In this document: one piece after another, positions 1-4,640 of the stretch
Layout of the letters: every line of letters begins with the position of its first letter
How positions within the stretch are numbered: the stretch's first letter is position 1
Assembly: GCA_003153215.1 (NCBI GenBank)
Contig: PLXL01000100.1
Coordinates: forward strand, 2,239 to 7,457
Source: Candidatus Dormiibacterota bacterium
GTDB lineage: Bacteria; Chloroflexota; Dormibacteria; Aeolococcales; Aeolococcaceae
Direction of reading: 5' to 3'
DNA length: 5,219 bases
Notes under the pieces: generated by a model
Database searches by the model: none
Seen by the model: only the letters and a program-made list of their open reading frames with translations
What the model was told of the DNA's origin: nothing
Position numbers and translations under genes: made by a program

Positions 1-840
1 GTGCCCCACCTGCTCGTACCGGTGGTGGTCGAGCCGGAGGCGGCCGTCGCCTCGCTGCGCTGGGCGTGCAAGGAGATGGAGGAGCGCTACAAGCTCTTCG
101 CCAGCCACGGCGCGCGCAACATCGCGGCCTTCAACGAGCGCGCCCCCGGGTTCGGGCTCTCGCCGCTCCCCTACGTCGTCATCGTCATCGACGAGCTGGC
201 CGACCTGATGATGGTCGCGGCCGGCGAGATCGAGGACCTGGTATGCCGGGTGGCCCAGCTCGCCCGCGCCGTCGGCATCCACCTCATCGTCGCCACCCAG
301 CGGCCGTCGGCCGACATCATCACCGGGCTGATCAAGGCCAACATCCCGAGCCGGGCGGCCTTCGCCGTCTCGAGCGGCGTCGACTCCCGGGTCATCATCG
401 ACGAGATGGGCGCCGAGAAGCTGCTCGGCCGGGGCGACATGCTCTACCTGCCCATCGACGAGGGCAAGCCGCGGCGGCTGCAGGGCGCCTTCTGCTCGGA
501 CCGCGAGCTGGAGGCTCTCATCGACTTCTGGAAGCAGCAGGGGAAGCCGGACTACCAGGAGGAGGTCTTCCACGTCGAGGCGACGGTGTCGTGGGCCCGC
601 GACGCCGGCAAGCGCGACCCGCTCTTCGCCAAGGCCGCCCACACCGTTGCCGCCGAGGGCCGGGGCGCCGCCTCATTGCTCCAGCGCAAGCTCAACGTCG
701 GCTACACGCGGGCCGCCCGACTCGTCGACCAGCTGGCCGAACAGCGCGTGGTCGGTCCCTTCGAGGGCAGCAAGTCCCGGGAGGTCCTGATGGACGTCCT
801 CCAAGTGGACGAATTGCTGGCCGAGCTGGGGGAGGAGTAG
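1..840 (+). CDS. ftsK: DNA translocase FtsK/SpoIIIE family, C-terminal part (5' end outside window)
   Basis: This is the C-terminal 279 residues of an FtsK-type translocase, the septum-anchored hexameric ATPase that pumps chromosomal DNA and brings sister chromosomes to resolution at dif. The reading frame is open from base 1. The GTG there is an internal codon, because the membrane domain, linker and Walker A motif of the family would lie upstream. Visible are the Walker B strand VVIVIDELADLMM (residues 59-71, acidic pair D64-E65) and the conserved ATQRPSADIITGLIKANIPSR stretch at 98-118. From about residue 206 there is the gamma winged-helix domain (DPLFAKA, then GYTRAARLVDQL at 234-245 and EGSKSREVL at 255-263), which reads polar KOPS/SRS sequences. 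The gamma recognition helix resembles Gram-positive SpoIIIE/FtsK rather than E. coli (T and D where E. coli FtsK has N and E). The frame ends at TAG 838-840 inside a hairpin. Identification is very secure. Confidence 0.96.
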   Translation: MPHLLVPVVVEPEAAVASLRWACKEMEERYKLFASHGARNIAAFNERAPGFGLSPLPYVVIVIDELADLMMVAAGEIEDLVCRVAQLARAVGIHLIVATQRPSADIITGLIKANIPSRAAFAVSSGVDSRVIIDEMGAEKLLGRGDMLYLPIDEGKPRRLQGAFCSDRELEALIDFWKQQGKPDYQEEVFHVEATVSWARDAGKRDPLFAKAAHTVAAEGRGAASLLQRKLNVGYTRAARLVDQLAEQRVVGPFEGSKSREVLMDVLQVDELLAELGEE

Positions 841-855
841 GGGAGACCTCCTCCC
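830..855 (+). terminator. GC-rich hairpin enclosing the ftsK stop codon, possible terminator
   Basis: An 8-bp perfect stem is formed by GGGAGGAG (830-837) and CTCCTCCC (848-855) with a 10-base loop. The ftsK stop TAG (838-840) is the first triplet of the loop. No T-tract follows, so this is at best the U-less type of intrinsic terminator often proposed for high-GC bacteria. It would separate ftsK from yajQ, which has its own promoter-like motif downstream. Confidence 0.45.
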
Positions 856-882
856 ACGGGCGCAGGGTTTGCTGACAGCCGC

Positions 883-891
883 TGCTATCCT
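883..891 (+). promoter_or_regulatory. Candidate extended -10 promoter for yajQ
   Basis: TGCTATCCT fits the extended -10 pattern TGN-TANNNT (-10 at 886-891). The predicted transcription start is near 898, only about 4 bases before the ATG at 902. No -35 match lies at the usual spacing, and no Shine-Dalgarno sequence precedes the ATG. This suits a leaderless or near-leaderless actinobacterial mRNA. The motif is short, so chance occurrence is possible. Confidence 0.4.
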
Positions 892-901
892 TGGTCACCG
901 G

Positions 902-1393
902 ATGGCTCAGGAGTACTCGTTCGACGTCGTCAGCGACTTCGACCACCAGGAGATGGTCAACGCTGTCGACCAGACACGCCGGGAGATCCAGACCCGGTAC
1001 GACTTCAAGGGCATCACGGTGGAGATCACCCTGGAGAAGGAGCAATTGGTCCTCCTCACCGAGGGCGACATGCAGCTCAAAGCCATCCTCGAAGTCCTCC
1101 AGAGCAAGCTCCACCGGCGCGGCATCGACCTCAAGGTGCTGGACCCCCAAAAGGCCGAGCCGGCGGCCAAGGGCAACCTGCGCCAGGTGATCAAGTTCCG
1201 CCGGGGGATCTCCGAGGAGTTGGCGCGCACCCTGACCAAGAAGATCCGGAGCGAGCACCCTAAGGTGCAGTCCCGCATCCAGGGCGACCAGCTCCGGGTG
1301 GTCTCCAAGGATAAGGACGCTCTCCAGGGGGTGATCCACGCCCTCCGCGAGATGGACCTCGAGGTCCCCCTGCAGTTCAACAATTACCGGTGA
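902..1393 (+). CDS. yajQ: YajQ family nucleotide-binding protein
   Basis: The product is a 163-residue YajQ (UPF0234) protein, the same length as the E. coli member. The family binds nucleotides; a Xanthomonas homologue binds cyclic di-GMP, but the role in this organism is unknown. Typical signatures are the N-terminal MAQEYSFDVVSDFD, the YDFKG motif at residues 33-37, the GIDLKVLDPQKAEPA region at 74-88, SKDKDALQGVI at 135-145 and the C-terminal PLQFNNYR. The protein should be cytosolic, with no signal peptide or membrane segment. A TTG 11 codons upstream (869) is in frame, but family length and the conserved N-terminus favour ATG 902. There is no Shine-Dalgarno sequence; an extended -10 box sits just upstream. 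Its stop overlaps a GTG (GTGA, 1390-1393) that opens a small frame running to pgsA, suggesting read-on into the downstream genes. Confidence 0.95.
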   Translation: MAQEYSFDVVSDFDHQEMVNAVDQTRREIQTRYDFKGITVEITLEKEQLVLLTEGDMQLKAILEVLQSKLHRRGIDLKVLDPQKAEPAAKGNLRQVIKFRRGISEELARTLTKKIRSEHPKVQSRIQGDQLRVVSKDKDALQGVIHALREMDLEVPLQFNNYR

Positions 1394-1473
1394 GCGACGG
1401 AGTGAGGAGGCACGACCGGAGGTCGATGACTCCGAGCGGAGGAACCACCGGTACCGTTCACGTGTACAGGTGA
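1390..1473 (+). CDS. Possible 27-residue small ORF bridging yajQ and pgsA
   Basis: A frame opening with GTG at 1390 runs 27 codons to TGA 1471-1473. It overlaps the yajQ stop by GTGA (1390-1393) and the pgsA start by GTGA (1470-1473). An ATG at 1426 in the same frame, 3 bases after GGAGG (1418-1422), could give a 15-residue version. pgsA has no ribosome binding site of its own, so coupled translation through this frame would explain how it is started. The predicted peptide begins MSDGVRRHDRR and ends in VHVYR. I recognise no family. About three quarters of its third positions are G/C, slightly less than the real genes, and four of the codons are AGG. Stop-free runs this short are common at this GC content, so it may be chance. 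Confidence 0.25.
   Translation: MSDGVRRHDRRSMTPSGGTTGTVHVYR
1398..1434 (+). other. Nested inverted repeats in the yajQ-pgsA gap
   Basis: CGGAGT (1398-1403) pairs with ACTCCG (1429-1434) and encloses a small hairpin, GACC-GGA-GGTC (1414-1424). The stems are short (6 and 4 bp). If folded, the inner arm would mask the GGAGG at 1418-1422. It could modulate initiation of the small ORF or pgsA, but it is too weak to call a terminator or riboswitch. Confidence 0.25.
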
Positions 1474-2009
1474 GACGCCACCTCAACCTGCCCAACCAGC
1501 TGACCATCCTTCGCCTCCTGCTGGTCCCGGTCATCGGCGTCGCGCTAGCAATCGGCTTCACCGACCATTACCAGGTGGCCGTCGTCACCTACGCCTTGGC
1601 GGCGCTCACCGACACCCTCGACGGCCGGATCGCCCGCTCCCGCCACCAGGTCACGGAGCTGGGCACGTTCCTCGACCCGCTGGTGGACAAGATCATGGTG
1701 ATCACCGTCCTGGTGATCCTGGTCGAGCACTCGCTGCTGCCCGGGTGGGTGGTCGTGGTGATCTTTGCCCGCGAGTTCGTCATCACCGGCCTGCGCTCGC
1801 TGGCCGCCACCCAGGGCGTCGTCGTCAGCGCCAGCGCGTGGGGCAAGTCGAAGATGCTCACCCAGAATTGCATGATCGGCCTGGTGATCCTGGCGCAGCC
1901 CTATCCGGTGCTGGGCACGGTGGCGACGGTCTTCGTCTACCTGGCGGTGGTCGCCACCGTGCTCAGCGGGCTCGACTACCTCTGGCGCTATCGCGGCTTC
2001 GTCACATGA
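1470..2009 (+). CDS. pgsA: CDP-diacylglycerol--glycerol-3-phosphate 3-phosphatidyltransferase
   Basis: The product is a 179-residue integral membrane CDP-alcohol phosphatidyltransferase. It should transfer a phosphatidyl group from CDP-diacylglycerol to sn-glycerol 3-phosphate, the committed step to phosphatidylglycerol and cardiolipin. The family signature DGxxARx8GxxxDxxxD is complete: D51-G52, A55-R56, G65, D69 and D73, with the additional D48 just before. The N-terminal LNLPNQLTILRLLLVPV and the AREFVITGLRSLAATQG...WGKSKMLTQ block point to PgsA rather than a phosphatidylinositol or phosphatidylserine synthase, although substrate choice is not proven by motifs. Hydrophobic segments at about 14-31, 34-47, 75-98 and 135-170 fit several membrane helices. 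GTG 1470 is the first possible start in frame and lacks a Shine-Dalgarno sequence (the nearest GGAGG is 27 bases away). The stop overlaps the cinA start (ATGA). Confidence 0.93.
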   Translation: MRRHLNLPNQLTILRLLLVPVIGVALAIGFTDHYQVAVVTYALAALTDTLDGRIARSRHQVTELGTFLDPLVDKIMVITVLVILVEHSLLPGWVVVVIFAREFVITGLRSLAATQGVVVSASAWGKSKMLTQNCMIGLVILAQPYPVLGTVATVFVYLAVVATVLSGLDYLWRYRGFVT

Positions 2010-2584
2010 GCCGGGTGACGCCCAGGACCGACGACGATCCCGGCGATCCCAACGTCCCGCACCTCGCCGGAGACTTCCCGGAGAGCGCGAGCCTCGGCCG
2101 GCAACTGCTCGCGAGAGGGCTGACCGTGGCGGTGGCGGAGTCGTGCACCGGCGGGCTCCTGGGAGCCGCGCTCACCGCCGTGCCCGGGGCTTCCGCCTAC
2201 GTCCGGGGCGGGATCATCGCCTACGCGGACACCGTGAAGATCGACCTCCTGGCCGTGGACCCCGAGCAGCTGGCGCGATTCGGCGCGGTGAGCGCCGAGG
2301 TGGCCGCGGCCATGGCACGCGGCGTGGCACAGCTCCTGGGCGCCGACCTCGGCATCGCCATCACCGGGGTGGCCGGCCCGGGGGCCGAGGGGACCACCAA
2401 GCCGGTCGGGCTCATCCACGTGGCGGGATGGTGCAGGGATCGGACCGAGGACGCCGAGCTGCACGAGAGTGGCAACCGGGAGGCAAACCGCGCCGCTGCG
2501 GTGCGCGCCGCCCTCCTCCTGGGCTCCCGGCTGACATCGGGCGCCCGCGGCTCCTCGGCACAGCCGGGCGCCACCGACGACTAG
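2006..2584 (+). CDS. pncC: CinA C-terminal domain protein, nicotinamide-nucleotide amidohydrolase (PncC type)
   Basis: This 192-residue protein is the CinA C-terminal domain on its own, without the N-terminal MoaB/MogA-like domain. The family deamidates nicotinamide mononucleotide to nicotinate mononucleotide, recycling NMN from NAD-consuming reactions such as bacterial DNA ligation. Signatures are VAVAESCTGGLLGAALT at 41-57 (S46 in the ESCTGG motif), GGIIAYAD..K at 68-78, GAVSAEVA at 93-100, the glycine-rich ITGVAGPGAEGTTKPVGLIHVA at 119-140 and NREANRAAAVRAALLL at 157-172. About 28 unconserved residues precede the domain and a Gly/Ser-rich tail follows. The ATG at 2006 overlaps the pgsA stop in ATGA with no ribosome binding site, which implies translational coupling. 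A GTG at 2015 is an alternative start. In Streptococcus pneumoniae cinA is co-expressed with recA, and here it lies one gene upstream of recA. The gene could equally be labelled cinA. Confidence 0.92.
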   Translation: MSRVTPRTDDDPGDPNVPHLAGDFPESASLGRQLLARGLTVAVAESCTGGLLGAALTAVPGASAYVRGGIIAYADTVKIDLLAVDPEQLARFGAVSAEVAAAMARGVAQLLGADLGIAITGVAGPGAEGTTKPVGLIHVAGWCRDRTEDAELHESGNREANRAAAVRAALLLGSRLTSGARGSSAQPGATDD

Positions 2585-2587
2585 ACT
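2582..2587 (+). promoter_or_regulatory. Candidate -10 box for a leaderless PRC-barrel mRNA
   Basis: TAGACT fits TANNNT, and its first three bases are the cinA stop codon. Placing the last base at -7 puts +1 exactly at 2594, the A of the next gene's ATG. No Shine-Dalgarno sequence lies in the 9-base gap, and I see no convincing -35. The fit with a leaderless start is good, but it rests on a single hexamer. Confidence 0.4.
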
Positions 2588-2593
2588 CGTTTG

Positions 2594-3262
2594 ATGGCCA
2601 TTCAAGGGCAGCAACCGCGTCGCTCCGTCGAGGACTTCCACTTCGGAGCCAAGGTCGTCTCCGCCGACGGGAGGCACGTCGGCTTCCTGAACTTCATGAT
2701 CATTGACGGCGAGAGCTTCGACATCCACGCCATCGTCGTCAAGGAAACGCGTCACTTCTCCGGCCATTACGTGGCGGCCACCGCGCTGATGGAGGACGAC
2801 ATCTCCATCCCGGTGGGCGCGGTGAAGGACGTCACGCGGGAGCTCATCACCCTCTCAATCACCTCCGCAGAGGTCCGGCGGACCGAGCCCTATCTCACCT
2901 ACCACTACGCGCTTCCCGAGAAAGGAGACGCCGGCCGCCTCCTGATGGCCCAGGTCGCCCAGACGGGTTACGCGCCCCACCTGGTCGAGGAGGCGCACAA
3001 GCGGCTCGACGAGCTGGAGATCTCCCGCGGCGAGAACGTCATGCTCGGTCACACCGGGCAGAAGCTGGGAACGGTTCAGGACCTGGTTCTCGACGACGGT
3101 GAGCTGGCCGGGGTGGTCATCCGCCCGGAGGGCTTCTTCAAGGAGCACGTCCTCCTCCAGATCCGCTTCCTCGGTCGGAGCGATGACCTCGCCCTCTTCG
3201 CCCACCTCACCGCGGCCGACATCGCCCGACTCGAGCCGTTTCACCCGAGCGGCACGGCGTAA
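2594..3262 (+). CDS. Protein with two PRC-barrel-like domains, function unknown
   Basis: I recognise the fold but not a named gene. The 222-residue soluble protein reads as two PRC-barrel-like halves. The first, residues about 15-92, has FHFGAKVVSADGRHVGFLNF, then IHAIVVKE and ISIPVGAVKDVTRELITLSIT. The second, about 144-215, has SRGENVMLGHTGQKLGTVQD, then LVLDDGELAGVVIRPEG and a late HLTAADIARLEPF. The repeating pattern is glycine-containing beta hairpins of the form G..V.(x)G..(L/V)G.(V/L), followed by a hydrophobic strand with an acidic turn. A helical linker (about 112-143) separates them. PRC-barrels occur in RimM and photosynthetic reaction-centre H subunits and in many uncharacterised proteins. 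No catalytic motif, signal peptide or membrane segment is visible. ATG 2594 is preferred; TTG 2591 is adjacent. In many actinobacteria a ClgR-type HTH regulator gene is found near this place; this protein has no HTH. Confidence 0.75.
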   Translation: MAIQGQQPRRSVEDFHFGAKVVSADGRHVGFLNFMIIDGESFDIHAIVVKETRHFSGHYVAATALMEDDISIPVGAVKDVTRELITLSITSAEVRRTEPYLTYHYALPEKGDAGRLLMAQVAQTGYAPHLVEEAHKRLDELEISRGENVMLGHTGQKLGTVQDLVLDDGELAGVVIRPEGFFKEHVLLQIRFLGRSDDLALFAHLTAADIARLEPFHPSGTA

Positions 3263-3285
3263 GGGCCTGAGCCTGAGCCGGAGCC

Positions 3286-3302
3286 GGCGGGAGGCTCCCG
3301 CC
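3286..3302 (+). terminator. Hairpin after the PRC-barrel gene, possible terminator
   Basis: A 7-bp all-matched stem is formed by GGCGGGA (3286-3292) and TCCCGCC (3296-3302) with a GGC loop, 24 bases past the stop codon. It is followed by CCCAGACG and not by a T-run. It is a plausible GC-only terminator, or part of a tandem set with the larger stem-loop that starts 6 bases later. Confidence 0.45.
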
Positions 3303-3306
3303 CCCA

Positions 3307-3347
3307 GACGGGCGGCAGATGCGGCGCATCTGTGAGCACCGCCCGTT
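3307..3347 (+). other. Composite 15-bp stem-loop upstream of recA
   Basis: The outer stem ACGGGCGG (3308-3315) / CCGCCCGT (3339-3346) is stacked directly on an inner stem CAGATGC (3316-3322) / GCATCTG (3326-3332) with a GGC loop. The only interruption is a 6-base bulge, TGAGCA (3333-3338), on the 3' side. A G-T wobble (3307/3347) extends the base. This gives 15 Watson-Crick pairs in 39 bases, the strongest structure in the window. It lies upstream of the predicted recA transcription start, so it would be in the 3' end of the PRC-barrel transcript: a terminator, an mRNA-stabilising end or a small structured RNA. No known RNA family is recognised. Confidence 0.55.
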
Positions 3348-3387
3348 GCCGGCGAGCGGTGGCGAATTGGGGGCCCCGCCTATCCAC

Positions 3388-3407
3388 GGCCCTGTGATTA
3401 CGGGGCC
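3388..3407 (+). terminator. Hairpin abutting the recA -35 region
   Basis: GGCCC (3388-3392) pairs with GGGCC (3403-3407), extended inward by one T-G wobble and one G-C pair around a TGATTA loop. TT follows, and these bases are also the start of the proposed -35 element at 3408. It may insulate recA from upstream transcription. Confidence 0.35.
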
Positions 3408-3436
3408 TTGCACGTTGGCCCCCGACCCGGTACAGT
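3408..3436 (+). promoter_or_regulatory. recA promoter P1 (SOS-type)
   Basis: TTGCAC (3408-3413) and TACAGT (3431-3436) are separated by exactly 17 bases. The -10 matches TATAAT at four positions, including the invariant TA...T; the -35 matches TTGACA only in its TTG. The predicted start is near 3443, inside the LexA box. The -10 is also embedded in an 11-bp palindrome, GGTACAGTACC (3429-3439). Confidence 0.6.
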
Positions 3437-3441
3437 ACCGA

Positions 3442-3455
3442 CGTACATCTGTTCG
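3442..3455 (+). promoter_or_regulatory. LexA-binding SOS box in front of recA
   Basis: CGTACATCTGTTCG matches the Gram-positive/actinobacterial SOS box CGAACATATGTTCG at 12 of 14 positions, including the complete right half-site GTTCG. It spans the predicted +1 of promoter P1, the expected place for LexA repression. recA is a standard LexA target. The left half has GTAC in place of GAAC, a deviation that could weaken binding. Confidence 0.7.
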
Positions 3456-3477
3456 GAATCGCCGCCGACGCCGCCCC

Positions 3478-3482
3478 AGGAG
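3478..3482 (+). promoter_or_regulatory. Ribosome binding site for the long recA start
   Basis: AGGAG lies 8 bases before GTG 3491. It would allow initiation of a 375-residue RecA on the P1 transcript. It competes with the site at 3565-3569, so recA may have two starts. Confidence 0.4.
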
Positions 3483-3490
3483 ATCAAGCC

Positions 3491-3519
3491 GTGACAAGCA
3501 CACAGCACAGTAGTACAAT
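3491..3519 (+). promoter_or_regulatory. Candidate second recA promoter P2
   Basis: GTGACA (3491-3496) and TACAAT (3514-3519) each match consensus at five of six positions, with an optimal 17-base spacer. This is a better match than P1. The predicted start is near 3526. It lies downstream of the SOS box, so it could be LexA-independent. Its -35 coincides with the upstream GTG start candidate. Confidence 0.5.
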
Positions 3520-3528
3520 CGATCGTAC
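3513..3528 (+). repeat. Near-perfect 16-bp palindrome over promoter P2
   Basis: GTACAATCGATCGTAC is an inverted repeat with one mismatched pair (3517/3524). It also belongs to a direct repeat of GTACAAT at 3513-3519 and 3525-3531. It covers the P2 -10 and predicted start, a typical operator position. No regulator is identified. Confidence 0.4.
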
Positions 3529-3564
3529 AATTGAGGTGACCGGGCGGCGATCGGCCGCCACCAC

Positions 3565-3569
3565 GGAGG
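3565..3569 (+). promoter_or_regulatory. Ribosome binding site deciding the recA start
   Basis: GGAGG lies 8 bases before GTG 3578, the start that gives a family-length RecA. Strength and spacing are as good as or better than for the upstream start. Confidence 0.6.
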
Positions 3570-3577
3570 CGGACGCG

Positions 3578-4618
3578 GTGACGACGGAGCGGGAGCGAGC
3601 CCTCTCGACGGCCCTGAGCCAGATCGAGCGCAGCCACGGCAAGGGCGCGATCATGCGCCTGGGCGACGTGCTGACCCAGCGGGTCGAGATCATCCCGACC
3701 GGTGCCCTGACCCTGGACATCGCGCTCGGCGTCGGCGGCATCCCGCGCGGCCGGGTCGTCGAGGTGTTCGGACCGGAGAGCTCGGGCAAGACGACCTTGA
3801 CCCTCCACATCATCGCCGAGGCCCAGAAGAGGGGAGGGGTGGCCGCCTTCATCGACGCCGAGCACGCCCTCGATCCCCAGTACGCAGGCCGGATCGGGGT
3901 GCGGACCGAGGAGCTGCTGGTGTCCCAGCCGGACACTGGCGAACAGGCACTGGAGATCGTCGAAGTCCTCGTCCGCAGCGGCGCTGTGGACGTGGTCGTG
4001 ATCGACTCGGTCGCCGCCCTGGTTCCCAAGGCCGAGATCGACGGCGAGATGGGGGACAACCACGTCGGTCTCCAGGCGCGGCTCATGTCACAGGCGATGC
4101 GCAAGCTGACCGCTGCCATCAGCCGGTCCAACACCTCCGTCATCTTCATCAACCAGCTCCGCGAGAAGATCGGTGTGATGTTCGGCAACCCGGAGGTCAC
4201 CTCCGGCGGGCGCGCCCTCAAGTTCTACGCCTCGGTGCGACTCGACATCCGCAAGATCGAGACCATCAAGGTCGGGCTGGAGGCCGTGGGCAGCCGGGTT
4301 CGGGTGAAGGTGGTCAAGAACAAGGTGGCCCCTCCGTTCCGCAACGCGGAGTTCGACATCCTCTACAACGAGGGGATCTCCTTCGCGGGCAGCGTGCTCG
4401 ACATGGCGGTCGACGCCCGCATCGTCGACAAGAGCGGAGCCTGGTTCTCGTACGGCGACCTCCGCCTCGGTCAGGGGCGGGAGAACGTCCGCGACTTCCT
4501 CAAGCAGAACCCCGATCTCCTCGAGGAGATCGCCAACAAGGTCCGGGAGCACGCGCTGCCCGCGCCCGTCGTCGCCGAGGCTGCGGAGGAGGTCCCGCCG
4601 GCGGTCCCGGTCGGCTGA
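3578..4618 (+). CDS. recA: Recombinase RecA
   Basis: RecA forms ATP-dependent filaments on single-stranded DNA, drives strand exchange and triggers LexA self-cleavage. With start GTG 3578 the protein has 346 residues and begins MTTERERALSTALSQIE, as family members do. Walker A GPESSGKT falls at 65-72 (66-73 in E. coli). The catalytic glutamate is E95 in IDAEHALDP and Walker B is VVVIDSVAALVP with D143. Loop L1 is about 153-164 (EIDGEMGDNHVG), loop L2 starts at NQLREKIGVMFGNPE (192-206), and KFYASVRLDIR follows. The C-terminus is a short Pro/Ala/Glu tail. No intein is present, unlike M. tuberculosis recA. An in-frame GTG at 3491 would add 29 residues (375 total). Its first 14 codons after the start are AT-rich at third positions (about 5 of 14 G/C) and hold a promoter-like sequence, so I prefer 3578. 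Expression is probably SOS-induced. Confidence 0.97.
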   Translation: MTTERERALSTALSQIERSHGKGAIMRLGDVLTQRVEIIPTGALTLDIALGVGGIPRGRVVEVFGPESSGKTTLTLHIIAEAQKRGGVAAFIDAEHALDPQYAGRIGVRTEELLVSQPDTGEQALEIVEVLVRSGAVDVVVIDSVAALVPKAEIDGEMGDNHVGLQARLMSQAMRKLTAAISRSNTSVIFINQLREKIGVMFGNPEVTSGGRALKFYASVRLDIRKIETIKVGLEAVGSRVRVKVVKNKVAPPFRNAEFDILYNEGISFAGSVLDMAVDARIVDKSGAWFSYGDLRLGQGRENVRDFLKQNPDLLEEIANKVREHALPAPVVAEAAEEVPPAVPVG

Positions 4619-4640
4619 CCGGGCCTCGGCAGGCGCCCCC

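Noticed and set aside
1..3. GTG at base 1 as the ftsK start codon
   Set aside because: FtsK needs a Walker A motif and N-terminal domains upstream, and the conserved PHLLVPVV strand is in the middle of the motor. The window simply cuts the gene.
869..871. TTG as an upstream start of yajQ
   Set aside because: It adds 11 residues not typical of the family, and the proposed -10 box lies inside that stretch.
66..875. Second + strand open frame over ftsK
   Set aside because: It is a shadow frame with Arg/Pro/Gly/His-rich low-complexity composition; the overlapping frame carries FtsK motifs.
872..877. CTGACA as a -35 element for yajQ
   Set aside because: It is only 8 bases from the -10 at 886-891, far too close for a sigma-70-type promoter.
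692..1561. Long minus-strand open frame of 289 codons
   Set aside because: It lies opposite ftsK and yajQ, its sequence resembles no family, and long antisense frames are expected at this GC content. The + strand genes have clear family motifs.
2594..3262. ClgR/HTH regulator, expected near here in many actinobacteria
   Set aside because: No helix-turn-helix pattern is present; the sequence is beta-rich with repeated PRC-barrel-like motifs.
3319..3513. 64-codon + strand frame between the PRC-barrel gene and recA
   Set aside because: It starts inside a hairpin, has no ribosome binding site, runs through the recA promoter and SOS box, and resembles no family.
3207..3530. Minus-strand frame over the recA upstream region
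   Set aside because: It overlaps promoter and hairpin elements, has no family resemblance, and would be divergent from an otherwise fully co-oriented cluster.
3578..4618. Possible intein in recA, as in some mycobacteria
   Set aside because: The RecA motifs run continuously at normal spacing with a family-length protein; there is no insertion.
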